Shown here: positions 7,681 through 15,963 of the stretch, piece by piece
How positions within the stretch are numbered: the first letter of the stretch is position 1
Layout of the letters: each line of letters starts with the position of its first letter
DNA from: Phycisphaera sp.
Lineage (GTDB): Bacteria; Planctomycetota; Phycisphaerae; Phycisphaerales; UBA1924
DNA length: 64,000 bases
Direction: 5' to 3'
Assembly (NCBI GenBank): GCA_025916675.1
Contig: CP098402.1
Span: 677,205-741,204, forward strand
Program-made: the position numbers and the translations under genes
Notes under the pieces: generated by a model
Seen by the model: only the letters and a program-made list of their open reading frames with translations
What the model was told of the DNA's origin: nothing
Databases searched by the model: none

Positions 7681-8712
7681 GTGCCGGACCCCACAGACGC
7701 GCCAATGCAGACTCAGCCCGAGCTTGCCCGCCCGACGCCCAAGGGGCCCATGGCGGTCGACTTGGCGGGCCTTGAGCTCCAGAGCCCCATCATCCTGGCC
7801 GCGGGCACGGCCGGCTACGCCGACGAGATACTCGACGTGCTTAACCCCGCGGCGCTCGGGGCGGTCACGAGCAAGTCCATTACCGCGCAGCCGCGCGAGG
7901 GCCACCCGACGTGGCGCATGGTGCCGCTGCGCGGCGCGATGCTCAACGCCATCGGGCTGGCCAACACTGGCATCGAACGATTCGCCGAACATGTGGCGCC
8001 AACCCACCGGTTGGGTGAGCATGGCGTACGACTCATCGCCTCGGTCGCGGGCGACACGATCGACAGCTATGTGCGTGTCGTCTCCGAGATGGATGGGCTC
8101 GACGGCGTCAACGCGGTCGAACTCAATGTGTCGTGCCCCAACGTGCATGGCGGGGCCGACTTTGGTGTCGACCCAAACGCGCTCACCGAACTCGTCGGTG
8201 CCGCCCGCGCGGCCCTGCCCAGCAAGCCGCTCATCGTGAAGTTGCCGCCGATCGCCACTGGCGTTCCTGGCATCGTGGCGATCGCGCGTTCGGCTATCGA
8301 GGCACAAGGTGTTCCCAATGGGCCGAACAAACGCCCGGGTGCCGATGTGCTGTGCATCGCCAACACCACCCCGGCCATGGCTATCGACATCGAGACGCGT
8401 CGCCCACGGATCACGAACGGCACGGGCGGGCTGTCCGGCCCCGCGGTCCACGCGATAGTCGTGAAGCTGATCTACGACGCGTACCGCGGTATCGCACGTG
8501 ACGAAGGGGTGCCGATCATCGGGCTTGGTGGTGTGAGCAACTGGCGCGAGGCCGCCGAGTTCGTGCTGGCGGGCGCGTCAGCGGTTGGCATGGGGACGGC
8601 GACCCTGGCCGATCCATCGATCCCGGCCCGTGTGCACAAGGGGCTGGCACGGTGGGCTAAACGCATGGGCGCAATCAAGCTGACGGAACTCATTGGTGCC
8701 GTAGAGGTGTGA
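7681..8712 (+). CDS. pyrD: Dihydroorotate dehydrogenase, class 1
   Basis: Oxidises dihydroorotate to orotate in pyrimidine synthesis, with FMN as cofactor. 343 residues with a TIM-barrel pattern. NVSCPN (Cys about 152) carries the catalytic cysteine that marks class 1; class 2 has Ser. IANTTPAMAIDI and TGGLSGPA (about 255) bind FMN phosphate and orotate, and IIGLGGVSNWREAAEFVLAGASAVGMGTA is the C-terminal FMN-phosphate site (quoted here in part by its hallmark IIGLGGV). This looks like the NAD-linked 1B type, but the electron-transfer partner PyrK is not in this window. The first ~25 residues are a Pro-rich extension. GTG start chosen from the -10 spacing. Convergent with the 8738 gene, 25 bp away. 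Confidence 0.92.
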   Translation: MPDPTDAPMQTQPELARPTPKGPMAVDLAGLELQSPIILAAGTAGYADEILDVLNPAALGAVTSKSITAQPREGHPTWRMVPLRGAMLNAIGLANTGIERFAEHVAPTHRLGEHGVRLIASVAGDTIDSYVRVVSEMDGLDGVNAVELNVSCPNVHGGADFGVDPNALTELVGAARAALPSKPLIVKLPPIATGVPGIVAIARSAIEAQGVPNGPNKRPGADVLCIANTTPAMAIDIETRRPRITNGTGGLSGPAVHAIVVKLIYDAYRGIARDEGVPIIGLGGVSNWREAAEFVLAGASAVGMGTATLADPSIPARVHKGLARWAKRMGAIKLTELIGAVEV

Positions 8713-8737
8713 ATTAGAAGGGTGCTGGGGGAGCCGG

Positions 8738-9340
8738 TTAAGAAGACGCCGGGGCCGGGTCATTCGAGCGACGCGGTGGCGGCGATTGCCGCGGTGTGTC
8801 CCTCTCCGGCTGGCGTTGCGTGGGCCCGTTCGTGGGGATGCGGCCGGTCATGTGATCGCGGAATCGAGCGACGTCGGAGATAAGTGCTTCGGTCGCATCG
8901 CGGCCCGCTTCCGTGCCGAGAGGTCGCTGGTCCGCCTTGGCATACGCGGAGCCGCTGTAGCTCGGACCACCGCCGTTGACGTCGTAGAACCGATTGGCCA
9001 GGCCATCGGCCCAAGGCTGCCACGCCTCGCTGCCGCCCATGAAGTGGACGGCGGCTGACACGATCATGGCGATGACCGCGGCGGCTGCCAAGGGCGGGCG
9101 GAGCGAGAATTGCAACCTGCGGTTCGAGAAGCCGTTGTCGCGATACATCGTGACGCGTTCACCGGTCGTCCCGGCCTGGCGCTGGGCGGCCAAATTCGAC
9201 ATCACACCCGCCCGAACACGCAGCGGCGCGGACTCTTGCGGCCAGCCCTTCTGGTCGCTAAGCAGCGACTCCAGGCGACGACGGATCGCCTTCCGGCGGC
9301 GAGGGGTGAACTGAGCGGGATGTGGGTTGGTACGAGCCAC
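8738..9340 (-). CDS. Single-pass membrane protein, possible anti-sigma partner of the adjacent ECF factor
   Basis: A 200-residue protein with a basic N-terminal region (about 1-75), one transmembrane helix (about 84-102, PPLAAAAVIAMIVSAAVHFM) and a Pro/Arg/Ser-rich C-terminal tail beyond the membrane. It starts with GTG at 9340, only 20 bp after the sigma-factor gene at 9361 and on the same strand, so they share a transcript. One-TM proteins encoded just after ECF sigma genes are often anti-sigma factors. However, no zinc-binding HxxxCxxC motif is present, so the role is inferred from position and topology only. Confidence 0.65.
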   Translation of the reverse strand: MARTNPHPAQFTPRRRKAIRRRLESLLSDQKGWPQESAPLRVRAGVMSNLAAQRQAGTTGERVTMYRDNGFSNRRLQFSLRPPLAAAAVIAMIVSAAVHFMGGSEAWQPWADGLANRFYDVNGGGPSYSGSAYAKADQRPLGTEAGRDATEALISDVARFRDHMTGRIPTNGPTQRQPERDTPRQSPPPRRSNDPAPASS

Positions 9341-9360
9341 AGGATGTGTTCCTAGTCCTG

Positions 9361-10095
9361 CTAAGTATTCGCTCCGCGACCGCGGAGCGTAACGCGCGAA
9401 GCGGCGCTTTTACTCGTGTCTTCTTTTTTGCTCGTATATTCGTTCTTAGGGTCATCCCCATCAGCGGAGACGATATCGCCGGCACGGTCGCGGATGGCCT
9501 CGCCAAGCACGTTCCGGGCCCGCAGCAGCATCACGCGTACGGCCACGCCCGATTTGTCCATCACGCGGGCGATCTGGGCCGGGCTCAGGCCCTCGACGTA
9601 GCGGAGCCAAACGGCGGTCAATTGGTCGCGGTTGAGGACCGATTCGGCGATCTTCCAGATGCGGCGGCGGTCGTATCCCGCGTCGGGATTCGCCGCTGTG
9701 AGGCTGGGAGCGGCGGCATCGACGTAGCCGATGGCCGATTCCGGTGCCACACGCACCCGGGCACGCCGGCGGGCGGCCGAGGCGGCCAGCCGGGCAGCGA
9801 TCGTGAGCAGCCACGGGGCCAATGGGCGTTCGGGCTCGAAGGTGTGCAGCTTCTGCCAGGCCCGCAGGAACGTCTCCTGGGCCACGTCCTCGGCCTCGGC
9901 CGACGATCCGGTGCGACGCAGTAGGAAGCGATAGACGCGGTCCTGGTAGCGAGTGACGAGCACGTTGTAGGCGGCGACCGATCCCTCCTTGGCCAATTCG
10001 GCCAAGGCCTGATCACTCAGGTTGTCCACCCGCTCGGCGGGGCGCCCATGGAATGGGACTTCGAACGGGATTGAGCCGGCAACCGACGCGGACAT
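9361..10095 (-). CDS. RNA polymerase sigma factor, ECF (sigma-70 family)
   Basis: An alternative sigma factor that directs RNA polymerase to a specific regulon. Region 2 is plain: LVTRYQDRVYRFLLRRTGSSAEAEDVAQETF then LRAWQKLHTFEPERPLAPWL (region 2 spans about residues 45-105; key pieces DVAQETFLRAW and RPLAPWL). Region 4 is at about 155-205 (YVEGLSPAQIARVMDKSGVAVR), a helix-turn-helix. The C-terminus adds a charged tail. I start it at ATG 10095 because TTGGAT-16 bp-TAACCT lies 7 nt upstream, placing transcription at that codon; ATG 10101, two codons earlier, is the alternative. Cotranscribed with the membrane protein at 8738, a likely regulator. Confidence 0.88.
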   Translation of the reverse strand: MSASVAGSIPFEVPFHGRPAERVDNLSDQALAELAKEGSVAAYNVLVTRYQDRVYRFLLRRTGSSAEAEDVAQETFLRAWQKLHTFEPERPLAPWLLTIAARLAASAARRRARVRVAPESAIGYVDAAAPSLTAANPDAGYDRRRIWKIAESVLNRDQLTAVWLRYVEGLSPAQIARVMDKSGVAVRVMLLRARNVLGEAIRDRAGDIVSADGDDPKNEYTSKKEDTSKSAASRVTLRGRGANT

Positions 10096-10102
10096 TGCCA
10101 TT

Positions 10103-10130
10103 AGGTTAACGCATCCGCAGCAAAATCCAA
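10103..10130 (-). promoter_or_regulatory. Promoter of the ECF sigma gene
   Basis: Reading the minus strand, TTGGAT (10130-10125) is followed after 16 bp by TAACCT (10108-10103). The -10 ends 7 nt before ATG 10095, giving a leaderless mRNA. Both boxes match sigma-70-type consensus reasonably well. Confidence 0.5.
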
Positions 10131-10197
10131 TGCGGTTTCACACTTAGGGTTATCCGTAAAATTTGTTTCATGACAGTGGACAACCCAGATTAGCCAC

Positions 10198-11262
10198 TTA
10201 TCGGTCGCTGGGATTCGGCGATTCCGGTTCAATGGCGAGGCCGGTCCCACGATTTGGGGTGTCGGATGCCGGCGGGTCGGCTTTCGCGATGGCACGCTCC
10301 ATTATCAATTTCACCGAGGAACCGTCTCGTGAAACCTGGCATGCCTCAACCAGTGGGAGCAATTCCAGCATAGCCGGGTTGCTCGCGGCCAACGCCGAGG
10401 TTCGGCTCGTCCAGAATTCGACCATGCTGTTGAGCGCCGACACCATCCTGTCGCCGTTGGCTGTTTCGTTGCCATGGACATCGAGATTGGCGAAAACCAC
10501 GGTCTGGTTGCTTTCGTCGCGATAGCCCAGGTGGGCCACCAAGCTGTCGGCCGAAGCCAGCAACTCCGATCGCAGCTTGGGGTGGGCATCGTCGAGGTCC
10601 TTGGCCCAGGCGAACAGCACGCAGCCCGGCGGGGGGCACTCGGGGCCACCCTCGATATCGAGCTTGGTGTTGCCGTCTCGGGAGGGCGGCTCCGGTCGGT
10701 CGCTCGCCTTCTCGGACAGGAGGAGGCCGATGCACGCCTGGAGCCGATCAGAATTGTCCGAGAGCACGGCTACGAGCTTCGGGGGCTGCCCAGTCGATGC
10801 CTCGCGTGTCCCCATGGGCACCAGGGCGACATGGACCGACAGGCTGTCGATGGTCCAGGCGTTGATTCGCTTCCCGTCGGCCTGGAGAGTCCTGCGGAGC
10901 ATGAGGGTGTAGCCGTTGTGGGCCTCGACGTGCTTCTGGATGGCCTGCCGCAGGGCGGCACCTCCCTGGAGTATCGTGGTGGTCACGCCCCGGGCGTCGG
11001 GGGCTCGGGTGATCGTGCCAAACATGGTGATGCCGCTGACGTCCATGCGGGCGTCGATGCCCATGTCGGTGAGGCTGGCTCCCCAGGCCGAGGCGGTCAT
11101 GGCATCGAACAGGGGCGTGAGGGCCTCGGCCTGGGCCAACCGTTCGGCGTCTACGTGGATCACCCAATCGCTGCCCTTGGCCACCCAGTGCTCGGGCAGC
11201 GGTCCGGCGCAAACGACAGGTGCGACCAGCAAGGCGAGCGCGGCCATGAGCAGGGCACGCAT
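10198..11262 (-). CDS. Secreted protein of unknown function
   Basis: A 354-residue exported protein. The signal peptide MRALLMAALALLVAPVVCAG (residues 1-20) sets the start at 11262; a longer frame reaches 11526 but reads into the divergent gene's 5' end and has no coding character. The mature part mixes hydrophobic strands and acidic helices (HWVAKGSDWVIHVDAERLAQAEALTP is its opening, shown only by HWVAKGSDWVIHVDAERL). A pair of Cys surrounds PECPPPGC. It resembles planctomycete secreted proteins in which a 'VIHVDVE' strand opens a domain of unknown function; I cannot name a family. It lies 96 bp upstream of the sigma gene on the same strand, but the sigma gene has its own promoter. Confidence 0.75.
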   Translation of the reverse strand: MRALLMAALALLVAPVVCAGPLPEHWVAKGSDWVIHVDAERLAQAEALTPLFDAMTASAWGASLTDMGIDARMDVSGITMFGTITRAPDARGVTTTILQGGAALRQAIQKHVEAHNGYTLMLRRTLQADGKRINAWTIDSLSVHVALVPMGTREASTGQPPKLVAVLSDNSDRLQACIGLLLSEKASDRPEPPSRDGNTKLDIEGGPECPPPGCVLFAWAKDLDDAHPKLRSELLASADSLVAHLGYRDESNQTVVFANLDVHGNETANGDRMVSALNSMVEFWTSRTSALAASNPAMLELLPLVEACQVSRDGSSVKLIMERAIAKADPPASDTPNRGTGLAIEPESPNPSDR

Positions 11263-11466
11263 GGTGCGGGAGCGGAACGGCTGCCGGAGTGTCCACGAGG
11301 CTGGTCTGACCAAGGCAAGGCTCCCCCACGCTTGCTTAGGGCAATTCGCATCGGGGCGTTTCACGAGGTTGGGCAATTCCCGTCGCCCTCCTTTGCGCCG
11401 GCCGTGGCAGGCGGCCCGCGAGCCCGTAGGCGGTACCATGCGGGCCCCGGAGGGGTTGCACGCCCG

Positions 11467-13725
11467 ATGCTGCCGATCTACACCATCGCCATCTTCCTGG
11501 CCGCCGCACTGCTCTTTTGCGTGCAACCGATGCTCGCGCGCATGCTGCTTCCAAAACTCGGCGGCAGCCCGGCGGTCTGGACGGCTGCGATGCTCTTCTT
11601 CCAGGCCGGCTTGCTGCTTGGGTACCTAGGTGCCCACGTTCTCGGTTTGCTCGGCCGGCGTGCGCCGCGGGTTGCGATTGCCGTCCACCTGGTGCTCGCC
11701 GCCGCGGCGGTGCTAGCCCTGCCCCTTGCCCTGCCGGCTGGGTCGGCCGAGGGCCCGCCCGCCCTCTGGGTGATGTTCGCGTTGGCCCTGGCTATCGGCG
11801 CGCCGTACCTCGTGCTGTCCTCGGTCTCGCCGCTGCTGCAACGCTGGATCTCGACCACAGACCACAAACTCGCGGCCGACCCGTACCCGCTCTATGCCGC
11901 GAGCAACGCGGGCAGCCTGCTCGGGCTGTTGGCGTACCCGTTCATCGCCGAGCCGTTGTTGAGCCTCGACCAGCAGCGATCGTGGTGGTCGATCGCGTAC
12001 GTCGCCCTGGTGGTGTTGCTTGGCATCGGCTCCGCGCTCGTTATCCGTCGTACGCGAGCACCGCGCGAAATCGTGAAAGAGGCGCCCGCCGAACCGGTGA
12101 CCGGGTTGCGCCGCTTGGCGTGGGTCGGCCTGGCGATGGTCCCTTCGAGCCTGCTCCTTGGCGTGACCCAGCACCTGACCACCGACGTGGCCGCCGCGCC
12201 GTTGCTGTGGGTGGTGCCGCTGTCGCTCTATCTGCTCACGTTCATCATCGCGTTCGGCGTGACCAAGCCCGGTGTCGATCGCTGGGTCAGCCGGCTCGCG
12301 CCCATCGCGGTCGTCGGTGTCGTCGTCGCCATGCTGCTGCACGCTCGGCAGCCGTTGGCAGCCGTGGCGGGGGCGCACATCGCGGCCTTTGCGTTGGCGG
12401 CGATGCTCTGCCACCAGCGGCTCGCATCGCTGCGGCCCGAGGCCGGGCGGCTGACCGAGTTCTACCTGCTCGTCGCGCTTGGCGGCGTGCTGGGCGGGGC
12501 ATTCAACGCCTTGCTGGCGCCGGTGATTTTCGATCGCGTGCTGGAGTATCCGATCGCCATCGCCCTGGCCATGCTCGCACTGCCCGGGCTGCCCAAGTGG
12601 AAGGACAAGAACGCGAAGAGTTTGGACACCCCCGCCGGCCAACTCGTCGTGGGCGGCACCGTGGTGGCGGTGTTCGTGGCCATCCTCGTGCTGCTCGGGG
12701 CGATGGGCCGGCAACCGCTGGCCGCATCGGCCGAGTGGTGGGATCGGGGGCTGGCCGTCGGACTGCCCGCCCTGGCCTTGTATGTTGTGTACAGCTGGCC
12801 GGTGTCGTTCTCACTGGCGGTGGGTGGCGTGCTGCTGGCGGCGACGTTCTGGAAGGGCCCGGCCGAGGTCATCCACATCGAACGCACGTTCTTTGGTGTC
12901 CACATGGTCGAGAAGGTCCAGACGCGATGGCGTGATGGTTCGATCGCGACGCTCCACCAGCTCCGCCACGGCTCGACCGCCCACGGCCTGCAGCGTGTGG
13001 ATACCGGCGGCGTGCCCGTGCCGCTGGCCTATTACCACGACCAGAGCCCCATCGCGGACATTTTCGCGTTCATCGATGGGCAGGCCGCGCCCCGGCAGCA
13101 CCACGCGCTCGATCGCGTTGCACTGGTCGGCCTGGGCAGTGGAGCGCTGGCGGCGTACGGCCGGCCGGGTATGACCATCCACGCGTACGAGATCGATCCG
13201 GCCGTTGTCGAGATCGCGCGCAACCCGTTGTACTTCACCTTCGTCAGCCAAAGCCGGGCCGACGAGATCGAGTACTTCGTGGGCGACGGGCGATTGCTGA
13301 TGGAGGCGCACGAGGGCGAGCCGTACGACCTGATCGTGCTCGACGCGTTCAGCTCCGACGCGATCCCGGTCCACTTGCTGACACTTGAGGCGTTCGAGGT
13401 ATATCTCGATCGGCTGGCTGACGGCGGCGTGCTGGCGGTGCACATCTCCAATGTGTACTTGAATCTGGAGCCCGTGGTGGCGCGAGCCGCCGAGCGTTTG
13501 GGGCTGCACAGCACCATGCGTTTCGACCTGCGCGTGCCCGAAGAAAACACGGGCACCGGCCGATACACGAGCACCTGGGTGATGCTGTCGCGGTTGCCCG
13601 ATGACCTGACGCCGCTGCGGCAGCGCACGCTCTGGCGCCCGCCCATGGCGCCCGAGGGCTTCCGCGCCTGGACCGACGATCGCAGTAACCTGCTCTCGGT
13701 CATCGGCACGCCACCCCAGGAGTAA
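11467..13725 (+). CDS. Membrane-fused spermidine synthase-like protein
   Basis: A 752-residue fusion. Residues 1 to about 470 contain some 12-14 hydrophobic helices beginning IYTIAIFLAAALLFCVQPML, with the typical LLPKLGGSPAVWTAAMLFFQ loop. Residues about 520-740 are a Rossmann methyltransferase-like spermidine-synthase domain: VALVGLGSGALAAYG (SAM/dcSAM-binding glycine loop), YEIDPAVVEIAR (acidic ribose contact) and LIVLDAFSSDAIPVHLLT (active-site DxFS). Such 'fused MFS/spermidine synthase' proteins are widespread, but few are tested and the product need not be spermidine. ATG 11467 has GGAGG 13 nt upstream and TACCAT at 11434. Lies 19 bp before aroC, which has its own -10. Confidence 0.85.
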   Translation: MLPIYTIAIFLAAALLFCVQPMLARMLLPKLGGSPAVWTAAMLFFQAGLLLGYLGAHVLGLLGRRAPRVAIAVHLVLAAAAVLALPLALPAGSAEGPPALWVMFALALAIGAPYLVLSSVSPLLQRWISTTDHKLAADPYPLYAASNAGSLLGLLAYPFIAEPLLSLDQQRSWWSIAYVALVVLLGIGSALVIRRTRAPREIVKEAPAEPVTGLRRLAWVGLAMVPSSLLLGVTQHLTTDVAAAPLLWVVPLSLYLLTFIIAFGVTKPGVDRWVSRLAPIAVVGVVVAMLLHARQPLAAVAGAHIAAFALAAMLCHQRLASLRPEAGRLTEFYLLVALGGVLGGAFNALLAPVIFDRVLEYPIAIALAMLALPGLPKWKDKNAKSLDTPAGQLVVGGTVVAVFVAILVLLGAMGRQPLAASAEWWDRGLAVGLPALALYVVYSWPVSFSLAVGGVLLAATFWKGPAEVIHIERTFFGVHMVEKVQTRWRDGSIATLHQLRHGSTAHGLQRVDTGGVPVPLAYYHDQSPIADIFAFIDGQAAPRQHHALDRVALVGLGSGALAAYGRPGMTIHAYEIDPAVVEIARNPLYFTFVSQSRADEIEYFVGDGRLLMEAHEGEPYDLIVLDAFSSDAIPVHLLTLEAFEVYLDRLADGGVLAVHISNVYLNLEPVVARAAERLGLHSTMRFDLRVPEENTGTGRYTSTWVMLSRLPDDLTPLRQRTLWRPPMAPEGFRAWTDDRSNLLSVIGTPPQE

Positions 13726-13732
13726 TGGCGGA

Positions 13733-13738
13733 TACGAT
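13733..13738 (+). promoter_or_regulatory. -10 element for leaderless aroC
   Basis: TACGAT ends exactly 6 nt before the aroC ATG at 13745. There is no Shine-Dalgarno sequence, so aroC can be made from its own leaderless mRNA despite following the 11467 gene by 19 bp. Confidence 0.55.
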
Positions 13739-13744
13739 CCGCCC

Positions 13745-14944
13745 ATGCCGACCCTCGACTACCAGACCGCCGGCGAGAGCCACGGACCCGGAATGATCAC
13801 GATCGTCACGGGCATGCCCGCGGGCGTACCGATCGATGAGGACGCGATCAACGTGGAGCTGTCTCGCCGCCAGGGCGGGTACGGTCGCGGCGGTCGGCAG
13901 CGGATCGAGACCGACACGGTCGAGTTCCTCAGCGGCGTGCGGATGGGCATGACGCTGGGCTCGCCCATCGCCATGCGCGTGGCCAACAAGGACTCACGCA
14001 TGGACGACGCCGAGCGGACCCCGCCGGTGTACCGGCCCCGTCCCGGGCACGCCGACCTGGCCGGCTCGCTCAAGTGGCTGACGACCGATTGCCGGGGCAC
14101 GCTCGAGCGGGCGAGCGCCCGCGAGACGGCGGCCCGCGTGGCGGTGGGGGCACTGGCGCGGGGGCTGCTCAAGCTGTTCGACATCGAGGTCTTCGGCTTC
14201 GTGCGCAGCGTGGGCACGGCCGTTTCCGAAGCCGTGGTGACACCGGACAAGCACAAGGAACTGATCAAGGCCCGTAACGCGAGCGAGACGTACTGCCCGG
14301 ACGCCGACGCGACGAAGAAGCAGATCGACGTGATCCGCCAGGCCAAGGTCGACAAGGACACCGCCGGCGGGCTGTGCGAGGCCCACGTGTTCGGAGTGCC
14401 GCCCGGGCTTGGTAGTTGCGTCGACTGGCGGCTGAAGCTCGACGCACGCATCGCCTACGCGGTCATGGGCATCCAGGCGTTCAAGAGCGTCGAGATGGGC
14501 ATGGGCCGGCGCGTGACCGAACTGCCGGGCTCGCAGGTGCACGACCCGATCCGCTACGACCGTGCCAAGGTCGACGGACCCTCGATGGGCTTCGTGCGAG
14601 ACACCAACAACGCCGGCGGGGTCGAGGGCGGCATGACCAACGGGCAGCCGGTCGTGGTGACCGGGGCGATGAAGCCGATTTCCACGCTGCTCCGCGGGTT
14701 GCCGTCGGTCGACCTGAATACGAAGGAAGCCCAGCAGAGCGACTATGAGCGCAGCGACGTGTGCGCGGTGTCGGCCGCCAGCGTGGTCATGGAGAACGTG
14801 GTCGCGTTCGAGATCGCCAGGGCGTTCCTCGACAAGACCGGTGGCGACTCGCTCACCGAGGTGCAGGCGCACCACGGCGCGTACATGGACCTGGTGAAGA
14901 TCCTGCCGCTCGACCCGCCGATCATGACGATCGCCGGGGATTAG
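13745..14944 (+). CDS. aroC: Chorismate synthase
   Basis: Catalyses the last shikimate-pathway step, EPSP to chorismate, using reduced FMN. 399 residues, slightly longer than usual. All signature stretches are present: AGESHGPG at the N-terminus (about 8), RPGHADLAGSLKW (about 99), RASARETAARVAVGALAR (about 122), GGVEGGMTNGQPVVV (about 298) and RSDVCAVSAASVVMENV (about 340). It ends 3 bp from the end of the convergent gene at 14948, so no separate terminator fits between them. Start ATG is preceded by TACGAT at leaderless spacing. Confidence 0.97.
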   Translation: MPTLDYQTAGESHGPGMITIVTGMPAGVPIDEDAINVELSRRQGGYGRGGRQRIETDTVEFLSGVRMGMTLGSPIAMRVANKDSRMDDAERTPPVYRPRPGHADLAGSLKWLTTDCRGTLERASARETAARVAVGALARGLLKLFDIEVFGFVRSVGTAVSEAVVTPDKHKELIKARNASETYCPDADATKKQIDVIRQAKVDKDTAGGLCEAHVFGVPPGLGSCVDWRLKLDARIAYAVMGIQAFKSVEMGMGRRVTELPGSQVHDPIRYDRAKVDGPSMGFVRDTNNAGGVEGGMTNGQPVVVTGAMKPISTLLRGLPSVDLNTKEAQQSDYERSDVCAVSAASVVMENVVAFEIARAFLDKTGGDSLTEVQAHHGAYMDLVKILPLDPPIMTIAGD

Positions 14945-14947
14945 GAA

Positions 14948-15433
14948 TTACGCGGCTTCGCCCGAGCCGAGCTGGCGCATGAGGGCCTCCCACGCAGCGG
15001 CGTCGACGTCGTAATGCTTGCGCAGGCCCGCGCTCAGTTGCTCGGTCTCGCAGAGCGCCAGCGTGCATTCGGCCCCGAACGTGGACGAGGCGAATCGCAG
15101 GGCGCGCGGGAGTTGCTCGCGTGTCGTGCACAGCACCAGCGATCGGCCGGCGTAGCGGATGGGAATCATCGCGAACTGGGCGGCTTGGCGGCCCGACAGC
15201 ACGCACAGCACGTGGCTGGGGATCTCGAGGTTGGCCGGGTCGACCCATTCGGCGATGGCGCTGTACTGCTCGGCCCAGACGGTTTCGATCTCGTCCTGGG
15301 AGATCTCGAACATCTTCTCGGCCAGCTCGCCGAAGGGGCGGTTGGTCCCACGCTGGGCGCGGAGCACCTGGTCGCGCTGGGTCTCGCTCAGGATGCCCTT
15401 GTCGATCAGAATCTGGCCCATCGGCTTGGACAT
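14948..15433 (-). CDS. GspE/PilB N-terminal-like (MshEN-type) small protein
   Basis: A 161-residue soluble protein. The N-terminal half (MGQILIDKGILSETQRDQVL...GRPFGELAEKMFEIS-like pattern; here PFGELAEKMF at about 34-43) matches the domain that opens GspE/PilB secretion ATPases, which can bind c-di-GMP in some homologues. There is no ATPase domain, so it is a stand-alone version. GGAGGG lies 7 nt before ATG 15433, deciding against longer frames. It is last in a minus-strand series behind clpS, 159 bp away. Role is unknown; a regulatory or scaffold role is inferred. Confidence 0.75.
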   Translation of the reverse strand: MSKPMGQILIDKGILSETQRDQVLRAQRGTNRPFGELAEKMFEISQDEIETVWAEQYSAIAEWVDPANLEIPSHVLCVLSGRQAAQFAMIPIRYAGRSLVLCTTREQLPRALRFASSTFGAECTLALCETEQLSAGLRKHYDVDAAAWEALMRQLGSGEAA

Positions 15434-15592
15434 GACGCAACCCTCCGGCGCGGCTCGGTCGAGTGGCCGCGTCGGTTCTGGCATCGGGCGTGGACCGCCG
15501 ATGGGCGAGGGATGTTGGGCGTGAAACATGACCGCCCGAGGGCGCGCGGCGGCGTACATGGCCCGACCGTTGCAGTCGGCACGCTTGGGTGC

Positions 15593-15895
15593 TTATTCGG
15601 ACGGGTTGTCCACCGGCTCGATCGTGGACACCAGGCCCTTCGAGCGCAGGCGGTCGCGGTAGAACTCGGCCCGTTCCTTGTGGGTGGTCATCACGTGGGC
15701 GGCCCCACGCATGTGGGCCTCGAGCATGATGCGGGCGGCCGGCTTGTAGGCGATGGGCGTGACATCCACCAGGCTCTCGACCACGTAGAGCATGTCGTGC
15801 TCATCGTCGTTGTGCAGCAGCACGCGGAAGGGCGGGAGCTGGTCGACGGCAGGGTCGGTGGTGGTTGGGACGGGGATGGTGTCCTGTGTGGTCAT
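15593..15895 (-). CDS. clpS: ATP-dependent Clp protease adaptor ClpS
   Basis: A 100-residue adaptor that delivers N-degron substrates to the ClpAP/ClpCP protease. After a flexible 22-residue arm comes FRVLLHNDDEHDMLYVVESL (about 23-42), with the conserved N-D-D that binds the substrate's N-terminal residue, then the helix ARIMLEAHMRGAAHVMTTHKE (truncated here; key residues H..G..V) contacting the Clp ATPase. Start ATG 15895 has no Shine-Dalgarno; TACACT lies 10 nt upstream. It follows mnmE by 68 bp. The two clpP genes lie 5 kb away on the other strand; no clpA/C/X is in the window. Confidence 0.93.
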   Translation of the reverse strand: MTTQDTIPVPTTTDPAVDQLPPFRVLLHNDDEHDMLYVVESLVDVTPIAYKPAARIMLEAHMRGAAHVMTTHKERAEFYRDRLRSKGLVSTIEPVDNPSE

Positions 15896-15905
15896 CTCGG
15901 AGGAG

Positions 15906-15911
15906 AGTGTA
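15906..15911 (-). promoter_or_regulatory. -10-like element before clpS
   Basis: TACACT on the minus strand ends 10 nt before the clpS ATG, which would give a leader of only 3-4 nt. Consistent with near-leaderless expression independent of mnmE. Confidence 0.3.
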
Positions 15912-15963
15912 CCCGATCGGCGCTCGGGCGCGAGCCCCGGGTGTGCCAGGATGTCGCTACGGG

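Noticed and set aside
11262-11526. Extension of the 10198 secreted protein to 11526
   Set aside because: It overlaps the first TM helix of the divergent 11467 gene and would bury the obvious signal peptide.
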